Positions 25,101 to 33,480 of a stretch of 64,000 nucleotides of DNA are shown here, piece by piece. The notes under the pieces were generated by a model. The model had not been told where the DNA came from. It saw only the letters and a program-made list of their open reading frames with translations, and did not search any database. Each line of letters begins with the position of its first letter. Position 1 is the stretch's first letter. The position numbers and the translations under genes were made by a program. This stretch comes from Iodobacter arcticus (lineage in GTDB: Bacteria; Pseudomonadota; Gammaproteobacteria; Burkholderiales; Chitinibacteraceae), in NCBI RefSeq assembly GCF_042664895.1, contig NZ_JBHTBQ010000047.1:1-64000 (forward strand). Reading direction: 5' to 3'.

Positions 25101-25312
25101 AAAAAGCCCACGAGAAGTGTAATGCCGTTCACTTAAGCGGTTTTGTTTGAGTTCCCCCCTTTGTAAAGGGGGGCTAGGGGGGATTTGCAGTTGATGTTGG
25201 GCTTAAAATAAGCAAAAAACTCAAGGCAAATCCCCCTCAATCCCCCTTTTTCTAAGGGGGAAGCAAAACCAATACCTTAAGTGAACGGCATTATACAAGA
25301 AGTGGGCTTTTA
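25101..25312. terminator. Bidirectional terminator apparently split by a MITE
   Basis: AAAAGCCCAC (25102-25111) and GTGGGCTTTT (25302-25311) are perfect mirror halves of a terminator stem, but they are separated by about 190 bases filled by the palindromic element at 25120-25297. Removing the element and one copy of the 7-base duplication would restore a stem with a short loop between two convergent genes. Confidence 0.5.
25120..25297. mobile_element. MITE-like palindromic element
   Basis: A non-coding element of about 178 bases with inverted ends (TAATGCCGTTCACTTAAG against CTTAAGTGAACGGCATTA). Inner arms also pair: CCCCCCTTTGTAAAGGGGGG then GGATTTGC on the left, GCAAATCCCCC and CCCCTTTTTCTAAGGGGG on the right. 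AGAAGTG occurs directly at both borders (25113-25119 and 25298-25304) and may be the target duplication. There is no open frame. It would need a transposase supplied elsewhere. Confidence 0.7.
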
Positions 25313-25333
25313 TCAAGGCTGGGGGGCTGCCGG

Positions 25334-26383
25334 TCAGTTGGCCGCGCAGGTGATGTTAAGCGGGGGAGCTTGCTCGCTCCGTGTTGTGTCTAAGCGCTGA
25401 TGCAAGCTTGCCGGAACCCAGATCGAATCTACCGCTTCACCTTGCATCAGTTTTAACACTCGGGCAAGGCTTTCGCTGGCGAGTTGCTGGCTGTCTTGCA
25501 CGACGGATTGAATACCCCAAGGCAGGCAGTTGAGCAGATTATGATCGTCAAAAGTCATTAAATGCTTGGGCATGCCATTTTGTTTTTCGTTGATATAGGC
25601 CAGCGCACCTTCCAGTAGGGTGAGCGAGCCGGTGAACAGGCTGTCGGGATAGTGGCCAAGGCGCTCATAGCATTCTGCCATCATGCTGTAACCCGATGGG
25701 CGCAGGTAATCTCTTTGCCAGACCCAGTGTTCTTGTTCTGCCACACCGCTTAATTCAAGGCCTTTACGATAGCCCGCAAGGCGATCTTGGCTTGGGGATA
25801 AATCGGCTTGTCCGCCTAAATACACCACTTCCTTGCTGCCACCCTTGGTGGTTTGCACGACGAGGGATGTGACAGCATCGATGGCATCGGTGACAACAAA
25901 TGGAATTGGGCAGTCTTTGATGTGGCGATCGACAAAGACCAGCGGCAGGCGCAGAGACCATTTTAAATATTGTGTGGCATCGCTGCTGCAAGGCACCACA
26001 ATCAGGCCATCTACCTGGCGGGTGAGCAGATGCTCGATGCCAGCTGTTTCCATCGCCGCTTGCTCATTACTGCTCATTACGAGTAGTTGATAGCCGGCCT
26101 CCCTGCATAGTGGTTCTAAAGCTTGCGCGAGGCTGGCGTGGGCAAAGTTGCTTAGCTCGGGCACGAGCAAACCTAAAGTGCCGCTTTTGCGCGATCTTAG
26201 TGTTTTGGCCGACTGCGAGGGTTGAAAATGATGCTCGCGGGCAATCGCCAGCACGCGCTCCTTGGTGGATTCTGCAATGCGGTATTCTGCAGAGCGTCCA
26301 TTTAGTACGAGGCTAGCCGTGGTTTTGGATACATTAGCCAGACGGGCAATGTCATCCATTGTTAGGCGTATAAATTGGCTCAC
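25334..26383 (-). CDS. LacI-family transcriptional regulator, Cra/FruR-like
   Basis: A 349-residue DNA-binding regulator. Residues 8-60 are the LacI helix-turn-helix and hinge (TMDDIARLANVSKTTASLVLNG, then YRIAESTKERVLAIA). The rest is a periplasmic-binding-protein-like sugar domain (GTLGLLVPELSNFAHASLAQ, IEHLLTRQVDGLIVVP, TFDDHNLLNCL). The order and wording are closest to Cra/FruR, which senses fructose phosphates and controls carbon flux. The start is a GTG at 26383; an ATG eight codons in is also possible, neither having a strong ribosome-binding site. No sugar genes are adjacent, fitting a global regulator. Confidence 0.82.
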   Translation of the reverse strand: MSQFIRLTMDDIARLANVSKTTASLVLNGRSAEYRIAESTKERVLAIAREHHFQPSQSAKTLRSRKSGTLGLLVPELSNFAHASLAQALEPLCREAGYQLLVMSSNEQAAMETAGIEHLLTRQVDGLIVVPCSSDATQYLKWSLRLPLVFVDRHIKDCPIPFVVTDAIDAVTSLVVQTTKGGSKEVVYLGGQADLSPSQDRLAGYRKGLELSGVAEQEHWVWQRDYLRPSGYSMMAECYERLGHYPDSLFTGSLTLLEGALAYINEKQNGMPKHLMTFDDHNLLNCLPWGIQSVVQDSQQLASESLARVLKLMQGEAVDSIWVPASLHQRLDTTRSEQAPPLNITCAAN

Positions 26384-26459
26384 AATGACTCAGTTTCTAA
26401 TGCACATTCAAGTCGCAAGGTTACCGAAAAAACAGCAGCTTGGATTGCGTATTTGTGAT

Positions 26460-27104
26460 TTAGGGAAAAATAAAAGGCAGATCACCGGATTGCCACACAG
26501 AAAATTTTTGCATCACGCTTTGGTAATCAGCACTGTTACATAAAAAAGCCAGCCATTGCTTTAGCTTTGGGTAGGGGGCGGTGTCAAACCATTCCGGATC
26601 AACGCTGGCAAATTGGCGAATAAACGGAAATATCGCAATATCCGCCAGGCATATTTGATGAAGCAGTAAAAAAGAAGTCTGCGCCAGCCGTGTTTCTAAA
26701 TCGTGTAAAAAGAGCTCGCCTTGGCTGCGATAATATTCTTGAGGGTGGGCGGGGTAGCGGTCTGCATATTTATATTGATCAAGATGAATTTTAAATATCT
26801 GATCATTATGGTTGATCAATTCTGCAATCTGCTTACTTAAAGCTTCATTCTCTTTGCAAAGCCATTGCTGTGGATCGTGCTGCTCTAATGCCCAATGCAT
26901 AATTTCGCGGCTTTGCTCTATTACTTGTCCGTTATTTAATACTAAGACAGGCACCGTGCCTTTGGGCGAGGCGTGGAGTAATGCGGCAGGTTTATTACGC
27001 AGCACAATTTCGCGTAATTCAACTTGAATACCAGAATATTGAATGGCCATTCTGGCACGCATGGCGTAAGGGCAACGGCGGAAGGAATAAAGAATAGGTA
27101 GCAT
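26460..27104 (-). CDS. Glutathione S-transferase family protein with CPYA motif
   Basis: A 214-residue GST-fold protein. The N-terminal thioredoxin-like domain starts LPILYSFRRCPYAMRARMAI, with a CPYA Cys typical of omega/GrxB-like proteins, followed by KGTVPVLVLNNGQVIEQSREIM. The C-terminal helical domain has ICLADIAIFPFIRQFA. It could act as a glutathione-dependent thiol reductase. I start at the ATG at 27104, since the 45 residues upstream in the longer frame do not fit the fold. It is not related closely to the YfcG-like gene on the other side of the regulator. Confidence 0.85.
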   Translation of the reverse strand: MLPILYSFRRCPYAMRARMAIQYSGIQVELREIVLRNKPAALLHASPKGTVPVLVLNNGQVIEQSREIMHWALEQHDPQQWLCKENEALSKQIAELINHNDQIFKIHLDQYKYADRYPAHPQEYYRSQGELFLHDLETRLAQTSFLLLHQICLADIAIFPFIRQFASVDPEWFDTAPYPKLKQWLAFLCNSADYQSVMQKFSVWQSGDLPFIFP

Positions 27105-27279
27105 AGAATTAGATTTAATATTTTGGCGTGATGATACAGATTGCAGGCTGTTTGTGGAGTCACAGCTTGCCAGATGTGAGCAGCTTGCCGGATGAAAGAC
27201 GGATTGACTACTAAAGGGCCAAGTTTTGCTGTATTTCACATATCTTTTCGTTAAATTAACTCGCTATTACCTTTGCGTT

Positions 27280-27759
27280 TTACTTTTTTAGTGCCTTGCC
27301 ATTGGGCCAATTGGCAAATTTCCAGTCTTGATAAGTATTCTGGTTGGCAAAGCTGGCAAAGTCGCCGGGGAAGCGGTGTTGCTTTAAGGGCTTGCCAGCG
27401 GCTTTGCTATACACGCCCATAAAGCCACCACCGGGAGCTGTGATATAGGCCCAGTCTTCCCCTGTCATGGGGTCTTTATAGGCTTTGCGGATAAAGCGTC
27501 TTGGCGCAGGGGTGCGTGGATCAAGCACCAGTTCTTCTAGTGTTTTGGGGTATTGCGTGCCTTGCATCATATTTTGCTCACTATAGAGCTTGATGCCCCG
27601 GCGGATTTCAGCACCTACGCGCAGCAGTTCTTCTTCTTTTGCGCGCTGGGCACGGTTTTGCCATGCTTCGCCGACTTGGGCGAGGTAAATGCCCATGATC
27701 AACACGGCCATCAGCGCCCATGCGTAAGCAAAGCCTGATTGTTTCTTAGAATATGGCAC
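27280..27759 (-). CDS. Atypical minor pseudopilin-like protein, last gene of the secretion operon
   Basis: A 159-residue protein starting at a GTG (27759) with GGGAG eight bases upstream. The N-terminus KKQSGFAYAWALMAVLIMGIYLA resembles a prepilin (basic leader, Gly then Phe, hydrophobic helix) but lacks the Glu at mature position 5. The region after the helix (REEELLR-type AQRAKEEELLRVGAEIRRGIKLY, then YPKTLEELVLDPRTP and KDPMTGEDWAYI) matches the soluble head seen in the 28469 gene product. Without Glu5 it may cap the pseudopilus like GspK, which also lacks it. This is inference. Confidence 0.72.
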   Translation of the reverse strand: MPYSKKQSGFAYAWALMAVLIMGIYLAQVGEAWQNRAQRAKEEELLRVGAEIRRGIKLYSEQNMMQGTQYPKTLEELVLDPRTPAPRRFIRKAYKDPMTGEDWAYITAPGGGFMGVYSKAAGKPLKQHRFPGDFASFANQNTYQDWKFANWPNGKALKK

Positions 27760-27783
27760 GAAATAAGCTCCCGATTGGCATAC

Positions 27784-27857
27784 CGTCATACCCGTGTGTT
27801 TTTATCGGGGATCTAGCAGCAAAGCTGGGTTCCCGCCAAAGGCACGCGGGAATGACG
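27784..27857. repeat. Dispersed family C palindrome inside the secretion operon
   Basis: A copy of the CGTCAT...GATGACG-type palindrome (here CGTCATACCCG to CGCGGGAATGACG) separates the last two pseudopilin genes. Its hairpin could weaken read-through to the last gene. Confidence 0.75.
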
Positions 27858-27893
27858 ATGTTTTGCAAAGAGGAGTAGATACGAAGCAAACCC

Positions 27894-28274
27894 TTACCAG
27901 CTATTGTAGGCCGAGCCATCATTGCCGCTTCCTTCTGCACTGCTTTTTACGTCATACACGCCGCTGGCGTTTTCTGGTGGGATCATCTGCCAGCCATCGT
28001 TTTTACCGGTAATTGGGTCCATCGGCATTTCACGCAGGTATTTGCTGCTGACTAATTCATTAATGGTGGCGGGATAGTGGCCCGTATCGGCATAAAACTT
28101 GTCGATGGCATCACGCATGGCCACGAGGTTGTGTTTGAGTACAGTTTCATTGGCGCGCTCGGTTTGCTGAAAATAGCGTGGTACAACAAGGGTGAGCAGG
28201 CTGGCCATAATGGCGAGCACGACCAGCAGCTCGATCAGGGTGAAGCCCTGTTTTGAAGACGACACATGCGCCAT
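27894..28274 (-). CDS. Minor pseudopilin (GspG/H-like)
   Basis: A 126-residue pseudopilin with a canonical leader SSKQG|FTLIELLVVLAIMASLL, including Phe1 and Glu5. The short head has AMRDAIDKFYADTGHYPATI and LREMPMDPITGKND, which is a shortened GspG head without the calcium loop Asp cluster at the end. It ends with GNDGSAYNSW, a motif shared with the preceding gene product. It would be processed by a prepilin peptidase (not in this window) and added to the pseudopilus tip or shaft. Confidence 0.85.
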   Translation of the reverse strand: MAHVSSSKQGFTLIELLVVLAIMASLLTLVVPRYFQQTERANETVLKHNLVAMRDAIDKFYADTGHYPATINELVSSKYLREMPMDPITGKNDGWQMIPPENASGVYDVKSSAEGSGNDGSAYNSW

Positions 28275-28377
28275 GGTGGTCCTATTGATGATGGGTTTTT
28301 ACTTGTTGTGCTAGAACTAAAGTCAAAAAAATATCTTCTATAGATGCTGCCGCACAATCAAAAAGCGTTGAATCATC

Positions 28378-28436
28378 GTAGGGCGGGTGGAACCCGCGTA
28401 CTTTTTAGCATTGCTCGCGGGTTTCACCCGCCCTAC
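28378..28436. repeat. REP-like family A palindrome in the secretion operon
   Basis: Complete unit: GTAGGGCGGGTGGAACCCGC and its inverted arm GCGGGTTTCACCCGCCCTAC about 20 bases apart, in the 194-base space between two pseudopilin genes. Confidence 0.85.
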
Positions 28437-28468
28437 AAATGCCGTGTTTCAAGCGTGGCTCATATTAA

Positions 28469-28963
28469 CTACCATTTCTTATAAGCCGTGCCATTCATCC
28501 CAATTCCGCTACTGAGTGAATACACATCAAACACATCGCGGCCTTCTTGCGGGGCGTCGGGGGGGCTGGTGTAGCTGCGCAGGCCCCATGTTTTTTCGTC
28601 GCTACTGCTTGGGCAATCGCAGAAAGGATCTCTGGGCAGGCGGCGTAAAAAGTAGATCATTTTACCATTGGGGTCTTTGGCGTCTTTTACCCCGGCGGTT
28701 AAAACGCTCAGATTGGGGGGGTAGCCATTATCATCGATGTTTTTTTTAACTTGTCCCTCGTCTGCCGCTTGTTTGTAAGCATCAATACCCGAGCGTATTT
28801 GCCATAGCGCACGGCGCAATTCTTCTTCCCGCTGGCGGGTGGCGGCAATTTGCGAGAGCGGCATCGCCACCGTTGCCAGTACCGCCAGAATGGTGAGGGT
28901 GACCATCAGCTCAATCAGAGTAAAGCCGTGAGCAAGCCGATGGCGTGATTGCTTAAAGAGCAT
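28469..28963 (-). CDS. Minor pseudopilin with GxxGTAYxxW C-terminus
   Basis: A 164-residue pseudopilin. The leader RLAHG|FTLIELMVTLTILAVLA has Phe1 and Glu5. The head holds REEELRRALWQIRSGIDAYKQ and RRLPRDPFCDCPSSSDEKTWGLRSY; two Cys close together (FCDCPS) are unusual for the family and could form a disulfide. It ends GMNGTAYKKW, like the next gene. The ATG at 28963 lies two bases after the secretin stop, so the two are translationally linked. Confidence 0.85.
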   Translation of the reverse strand: MLFKQSRHRLAHGFTLIELMVTLTILAVLATVAMPLSQIAATRQREEELRRALWQIRSGIDAYKQAADEGQVKKNIDDNGYPPNLSVLTAGVKDAKDPNGKMIYFLRRLPRDPFCDCPSSSDEKTWGLRSYTSPPDAPQEGRDVFDVYSLSSGIGMNGTAYKKW

Positions 28964-28965
28964 GC

Positions 28966-30936
28966 TTAGCGGCGTCCCATCCCATTGCCACGGCTCGGCG
29001 GCGGAGCAACAGGTTGGGTGTTGTCTTCTGTTGTCTGCGGCACTGGATTAGGCGCTGGGGCGGATTGTGGTATTGGCTCCGCCACGGCTTGCGGCATGAT
29101 GGGCGGAGGCGCTTGCATCATGACGCTGCCAGTTGCATTGCTATTGATTTTAATGCTGGAGCTGGTGCGCAGACGCAGTGGATTAGTACTGATTGCACCT
29201 TCAGTGCCGCTGTCAAAGGTGGTGATATGCGGCGATGGCAGCGCCAGATTGCGCACCACACGAGGCGTAATCAGGAGGATCAGCTCAGTTTTGCTATTAT
29301 CATCTTTCTTACTACCAAATAGTCGATCCAGGCCCGGTAGCTCGCCCAGCCCCGGTAGTGCATTTCCATTGGCTTGATCGGTACGCGAGAGTAAACCGGC
29401 TAATACTTGTGTTTCGCCATCACGAGCGCTCATATTGGTGGTGGCATTGCGCGTGCCTACTTTATAGGCGATCAAGCCGTTGCGGGTGGTGATGCTACCG
29501 GTGACATTAGAAACCTCGAGCGATACTTTTACGCTGATGTCGTTATCGATGGTGAGCGTTGGCTCTACATTTAGCGTAAGGCCCACATCTAAATAGGTGA
29601 TTGATTCAGAAGTGGTGCCGTTATTATTGGTGGTGGTGACTACAGGAACACGTTCACCAATTTGCACCTTGGCTTTTTCCCGGTTTTTAACGCGAATTTT
29701 TGGATTGGCCAGAATATTGGTATTGCCTTTCTGGTGAGTAAAATTAGCGCTAATCATGGGGGATCCCAAATTAACCAGCACATCGCTCTTATTTAGATTA
29801 CTGAGGCGATCTAGACTTATTGCGCCCGCCGCGATTGGGATGGCTGTAATATTGTTGATGGGGGCTAAAGAGGCGGAGATCGTATCTGGATATTGAATCC
29901 CCATATTCAGCACATCGGTGCTACTGACTTCCAGAATTTCTACATCCAGAATGATTTCTGATTGTGGTAAATCCTGGGCAGCAATCAGGCGTTCAGCCAC
30001 GGCAATGGCTTCTGGCGTATCGCGCATTACCAGCATGGATAAACGCTCGTCGATATACACATCTTTGGTTTTAACCATTTGTTTAATCATGGCTAATACC
30101 TGCTTAGGATCGGCATTGGATAAATAAAAGGTGCGCATCACCAAATCTTTGTAATCACGATCTTTATCGGGGCGTTTTGGATAAATTAAAATAGTGTTTT
30201 CATTTAATATTTTTTTATCGAGTTGATTGGTGGTCAAAATTAAATTGATCACATCTTCAACGCTGCTATCGTGCGCATAAATGGTGGTGCGTAAATTGGG
30301 CGCAACATCACGATCAAAAATAAAATTAACTTTGCCAATGCGCGAAATAATATCAAAGACGCTGCTGAGGCTTTGATCTTTAAATTGCAAAGAAATAGGA
30401 TTTTTTAAAGATTGCGCCAAGCCGGGGCGTAGCGTGGCTTCGCGTGTTTTACGGCTTTCTATTTCATCCCTCAGTCTGAGCGCCTGCGTATTGCGCGGAT
30501 TATCGATCAGCATTTGCGCTAAAACATCCAGCGCTTCTTCGGGCTTATTGTCTTTGATTTCACGCGCATATTTAAGCATGGAATCCTGACGCGCCGCGAT
30601 CTCTACCAGCCGTAGCCCCTCGGTTGCACGGTAATTGCCCTTGTCGTGCGAAAGCATCTGCTGATAGCGATTTGTGGCCAGCTCGATATCGCCACGCGCA
30701 CGGGCATTGTCGGCTTCTTTCAGCAGCAGATTAAGCGTGCTGTCTAATTGCCGCTGAAAGCTGGCGCGCAGCATAATATCATCGGGATAAAGCTTGGATT
30801 TTTCTTTTAAAAGCTGCAAGCCTTGCTCTACTTCGCCTTGATAAATGAGGCTTTCACCCTGCTTGCGGGCCATGTCGGCAGCACAGCCAGTCAGCAAGCT
30901 GGCTGCAATAAGAGTCATGCTAAAAGCGCGCTTCAA
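28966..30936 (-). CDS. Outer-membrane secretin lipoprotein (GspD/PilQ/MshL-like)
   Basis: Forms the outer-membrane gated channel of the secretion/pilus machine. I choose the TTG at 30936 (GGAG just upstream) because it gives a short lipoprotein signal with lipobox LLTGC (Cys18); the longer ATG form adds 25 residues before it. Residues about 25-165 are TPR-like helices. Then come an STN/N0-type domain (ISLQFKDQSLSSVFDIISRI), an N1-type repeat (FYLSNADPKQVLAMIKQMVK) and the secretin core (IGERVPVVTTTNNN, LDVGLTLNVEPTL, LPGLGELPGLDRLFGS, ELILLITPRVVRN). A Pro-rich tail ends the protein. It resembles MshL/PilQ rather than classical GspD. Confidence 0.9.
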   Translation of the reverse strand: MKRAFSMTLIAASLLTGCAADMARKQGESLIYQGEVEQGLQLLKEKSKLYPDDIMLRASFQRQLDSTLNLLLKEADNARARGDIELATNRYQQMLSHDKGNYRATEGLRLVEIAARQDSMLKYAREIKDNKPEEALDVLAQMLIDNPRNTQALRLRDEIESRKTREATLRPGLAQSLKNPISLQFKDQSLSSVFDIISRIGKVNFIFDRDVAPNLRTTIYAHDSSVEDVINLILTTNQLDKKILNENTILIYPKRPDKDRDYKDLVMRTFYLSNADPKQVLAMIKQMVKTKDVYIDERLSMLVMRDTPEAIAVAERLIAAQDLPQSEIILDVEILEVSSTDVLNMGIQYPDTISASLAPINNITAIPIAAGAISLDRLSNLNKSDVLVNLGSPMISANFTHQKGNTNILANPKIRVKNREKAKVQIGERVPVVTTTNNNGTTSESITYLDVGLTLNVEPTLTIDNDISVKVSLEVSNVTGSITTRNGLIAYKVGTRNATTNMSARDGETQVLAGLLSRTDQANGNALPGLGELPGLDRLFGSKKDDNSKTELILLITPRVVRNLALPSPHITTFDSGTEGAISTNPLRLRTSSSIKINSNATGSVMMQAPPPIMPQAVAEPIPQSAPAPNPVPQTTEDNTQPVAPPPSRGNGMGRR

Positions 30937-31024
30937 AGTGTTGCTCCAATAGAAAGCATCCGCAGCTGCTTGAGCGGCAGGGGAAAAATAGGTTGCTGAT
31001 TGAACTGGCACAAAGAGCGCGTTT

Positions 31025-31558
31025 TCAAGGCGTCGCTCCCAAGGACAGCACCTGCTGCTGATTGAGCGGCATAAATGTAAAAATAATTTGCTGGCGGGTG
31101 ACTTGATCTACTCGCCACGAGCCTAGTAAAACTTCCCCTTTTTGCACGCGGCCAAGGGCATTGCAGCTTTGGCAGACCACCATTTGCTGGCCGTTTGCTT
31201 CAAGCACCACGTAATCGATCTTACCTTCGTGCCAGGTCGACACTATTTTAAACGGCAAAGGCGGCGCAACCGGTGGCGGGGTTGGGGTCGGTTTAGGAGT
31301 CGGTGTGGGTTTAGGTGGCGGCGGTGGAGGCGGCTGCCATGTTTGGATCGGGAATAAATTCACCGCCACACTGCTGGCCGCAGACGCCGCCGATGCTTGC
31401 GCCGCAACGGCCGACGCTTTAGCGCTGGCTTCACTGGCCGTTGCCGCACGCTGTTGGCGGCGGGCAGGCGTGTCATCGGGCTGGCTATCTTGCCAGGCAG
31501 AGTAAAGCGTGAGTAAAACAGTAATCGCCAAAACAATTTGCAGCGGGCGCGAGATCAT
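31025..31558 (-). CDS. PilP/GspC-like inner-membrane connector protein
   Basis: A 177-residue protein with one N-terminal membrane helix (RPLQIVLAITVLLTLYSAW), an Ala/Ser-rich stretch, a Pro/Lys/Thr linker (about 77-97) and a small C-terminal beta domain (VVLEANGQQMVVCQSCNALG, GSWRVDQVTRQQIIFTFMPL). This layout fits GspC/PilP proteins that join the inner-membrane platform to the secretin periplasmic domains. CQSC is an added Cys pair. Its ATG overlaps the stop of the PilO-like gene by four bases. Assignment rests on layout and operon position. Confidence 0.75.
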   Translation of the reverse strand: MISRPLQIVLAITVLLTLYSAWQDSQPDDTPARRQQRAATASEASAKASAVAAQASAASAASSVAVNLFPIQTWQPPPPPPPKPTPTPKPTPTPPPVAPPLPFKIVSTWHEGKIDYVVLEANGQQMVVCQSCNALGRVQKGEVLLGSWRVDQVTRQQIIFTFMPLNQQQVLSLGATP

Positions 31559-32100
31559 GGCTGCACCTCGCTTAAATACGACATTTCAATCTGCACATTC
31601 AGCATGGCGTCGCTAATTTGCGGGCGCGATAAATTTAAAGTTTCGATACGCACGCCGGGTATTTTTTCTAATTCACTAATAAATTGCTGCACGTCTGGAT
31701 ACAGCCCATTTGCTGGGAACTGTAAGCCGTAGCGCAATAGCTGGCCGCCCACTTCGGGCGTGGCTTTGTAATCGCTTTGCTGCAACACAATGTGTTTTTG
31801 CTCGGCCAGCTCATTGAGCTTGAGTAAAAACGCGGTAAATTGATTCGATTGCGGCAGGCGCTCGGCCACGCTGCTGGCGGTAGCAGATGCGCTGGATGCC
31901 GATTGTTTAAGTTTCCTTGCCGCCTCTAGCAAGCTCAGCTCGCGGCGCTCTAAATCTTTTTGGATGGGTTGTAGTTTTTGCACATAAAGCGCCCCAGCCA
32001 GTAGCAGCAAAACCAAGCCTGCAATCGCCAAAATCCCCGCATATTGCCGCCATTGGCGCAGATACCAAATGGCCTGTTGTATGAGTCGCTGCGCATTCAT
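31555..32100 (-). CDS. PilO/GspM-like inner-membrane protein
   Basis: A 181-residue bitopic protein: a TM helix at about 20-40 (YAGILAIAGLVLLLLAGALY), a coiled coil (LERRELSLLEAARKLKQSA) and a ferredoxin-like C-terminal domain (LLRYGLQFPANGLYPDVQQFISELEKIPGVRIETLNLSRP), the PilO fold. It would form a dimer with the PilN-like protein in the assembly platform. The ATG at 32100 overlaps the stop of the previous gene (ATGA). Confidence 0.8.
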   Translation of the reverse strand: MNAQRLIQQAIWYLRQWRQYAGILAIAGLVLLLLAGALYVQKLQPIQKDLERRELSLLEAARKLKQSASSASATASSVAERLPQSNQFTAFLLKLNELAEQKHIVLQQSDYKATPEVGGQLLRYGLQFPANGLYPDVQQFISELEKIPGVRIETLNLSRPQISDAMLNVQIEMSYLSEVQP

Positions 32101-32621
32101 AGCCGCGGCTCCCAAACGATATCTAGGTTCACTTGCACCGGGTGAAAAGGATCGCTGGCGCGCAAATTATGCCGGGATAAAGAAACGGCTTTTACCCCCT
32201 TGCTGCTGCCGAGGCGATCGACCAAGGCCAGCGCATCGGCGAGGGTTTTGGCTTCTAAATCCAGCTTGATCAGATGCTCGCTGCTGGCTAGCTCGATACG
32301 GGTATAGGCAATGGTGGGCAGCCAAGTTTGCTCGAGCACCGCCAGTACCGGCCCGATGGCCTGCTGCTGTGCCTGATGCGCAGCCAATACCTTGGCATTG
32401 GTTGGTGCTTCTTTTTTCTCTTTGTTCTGTGCCTCATCCAAGCGACGGCGTTGCCAGCTGATCTCATCTTCACGAGCATCCAACTGCTGGCGTGCCTGAT
32501 CGCTAATATCAAGGCGGGTCATCACCCACAGTAGGGCAATCACTGCCGCTACAACAAGGGCTAAACCCAGCCAGGGCGTTGAGCTTGGGGACCGATGAAA
32601 GTCGAGTTGCATAGGCTTCAT
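32097..32621 (-). CDS. PilN-like inner-membrane protein
   Basis: A 174-residue bitopic protein with a short cytoplasmic start (MKPMQLDFHR), TM helix (WLGLALVVAAVIALLWVM), a long charged coiled coil and a C-terminal domain with TLADALALVDRLGSSKGVKAV, typical of PilN/GspL periplasmic domains. The start at 32621 is preferred over a farther ATG that crosses a REP element. Four-base overlap with the PilO-like gene. Confidence 0.78.
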   Translation of the reverse strand: MKPMQLDFHRSPSSTPWLGLALVVAAVIALLWVMTRLDISDQARQQLDAREDEISWQRRRLDEAQNKEKKEAPTNAKVLAAHQAQQQAIGPVLAVLEQTWLPTIAYTRIELASSEHLIKLDLEAKTLADALALVDRLGSSKGVKAVSLSRHNLRASDPFHPVQVNLDIVWEPRL

Positions 32622-32660
32622 GCGGCAAGGTCCGGTTGATCGCGATGCGGGGGCAATATC

Positions 32661-32690
32661 GTAGGGCGGGTGCAACCCGTGTATTTTTGC
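32661..32690. repeat. REP-like family A half unit in the secretion operon
   Basis: GTAGGGCGGGTGCAACCCG is present but the mirror arm is lost. It lies in the 76-base space between the PilM-like and PilN-like genes. Confidence 0.7.
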
Positions 32691-32697
32691 ACGATGC

Positions 32698-33480
32698 TCA
32701 TATCGCCAAATCCCCAGCAAATAATGGATGGACCGCGCCTAAATAGTTGACTTCGCATTGCGGTAGGCTGAGTTTGGCGAGCGGGTGGTTGGACGAGCTG
32801 ATATAAATTTGCGGTGGCAAAGACACTTGCGCCAGCATGGCCGCTTGACGCAATAGCGCCGCCATACCGCCATCGAGCAGTGCTTCACAATCTTGATTAA
32901 GCGGCAGGCTGACGATGCCTTGCCATGCCGTATCCCGCCAAAAACCACAGCAAAGCTGATCGGCCTCGGTGATCACCAGTGCAAATTCGGTAGCTTTGAG
33001 TTGTTTGCGATGCTGCTGGTGTACTGCCGAAAAGAGCGGCTGCACACTGCTTAAGCGCAGCTTATTCACGCGCGCCAGCTCGATGATCACTTGGTAAATG
33101 GATTCATCCATGGCGGCGATCAAGCGCGATTCACCATAGCCCGCTGGGTTGATACACAGCCGCCAGCCTTCGGTAGAGCCACCAAATTGCTGGGCTAAAG
33201 TTAGCCGAGCGTAAGCTTTCCAATCATCGGGCTGATACAAGCCATCTTGCCAAGGCAGCACGGCGTAACGTACCCAATCCCCGCTGAGCAGTATATTCAA
33301 TGTGCTGATGCTGCTTTTAGGACGAGTCTCTAGCCGCTGCTGCAAAGCCAGCGCAGCAGATTGCACATCAACCGTGGTCGACGCCCATTCAGTATCTGCT
33401 TTTTGTAAGCGCGGCTGGCTGGCCAAAGTCAGCTTCTTGCTCGCTAGCCAAACGCTATGCTCAATCCATAAAGGGGGCAC
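32698..33480 (-). CDS. PilM/GspL-cytoplasmic-like protein
   Basis: A 260-residue soluble protein starting at GTG (33480) with AGGAAAG upstream. It looks like the actin-like cytoplasmic domain of PilM/GspL: ISTLNILLSGDWVRYAVLPW, YARLTLAQQFGG, and SRLIAAMDESIYQVIIELAR. The next gene supplies the PilN-like membrane part, so together they equal GspL or a PilM-PilN pair. It is shorter than PilM (about 350 residues), and typical nucleotide-binding motifs are not clear to me. Confidence 0.68.
   Translation of the reverse strand: MPPLWIEHSVWLASKKLTLASQPRLQKADTEWASTTVDVQSAALALQQRLETRPKSSISTLNILLSGDWVRYAVLPWQDGLYQPDDWKAYARLTLAQQFGGSTEGWRLCINPAGYGESRLIAAMDESIYQVIIELARVNKLRLSSVQPLFSAVHQQHRKQLKATEFALVITEADQLCCGFWRDTAWQGIVSLPLNQDCEALLDGGMAALLRQAAMLAQVSLPPQIYISSSNHPLAKLSLPQCEVNYLGAVHPLFAGDLAI

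Noticed and set aside
28985..29377. Plus-strand frame opposite the secretin gene
   Set aside because: Low-complexity sequence over a clear secretin; no ribosome-binding site.
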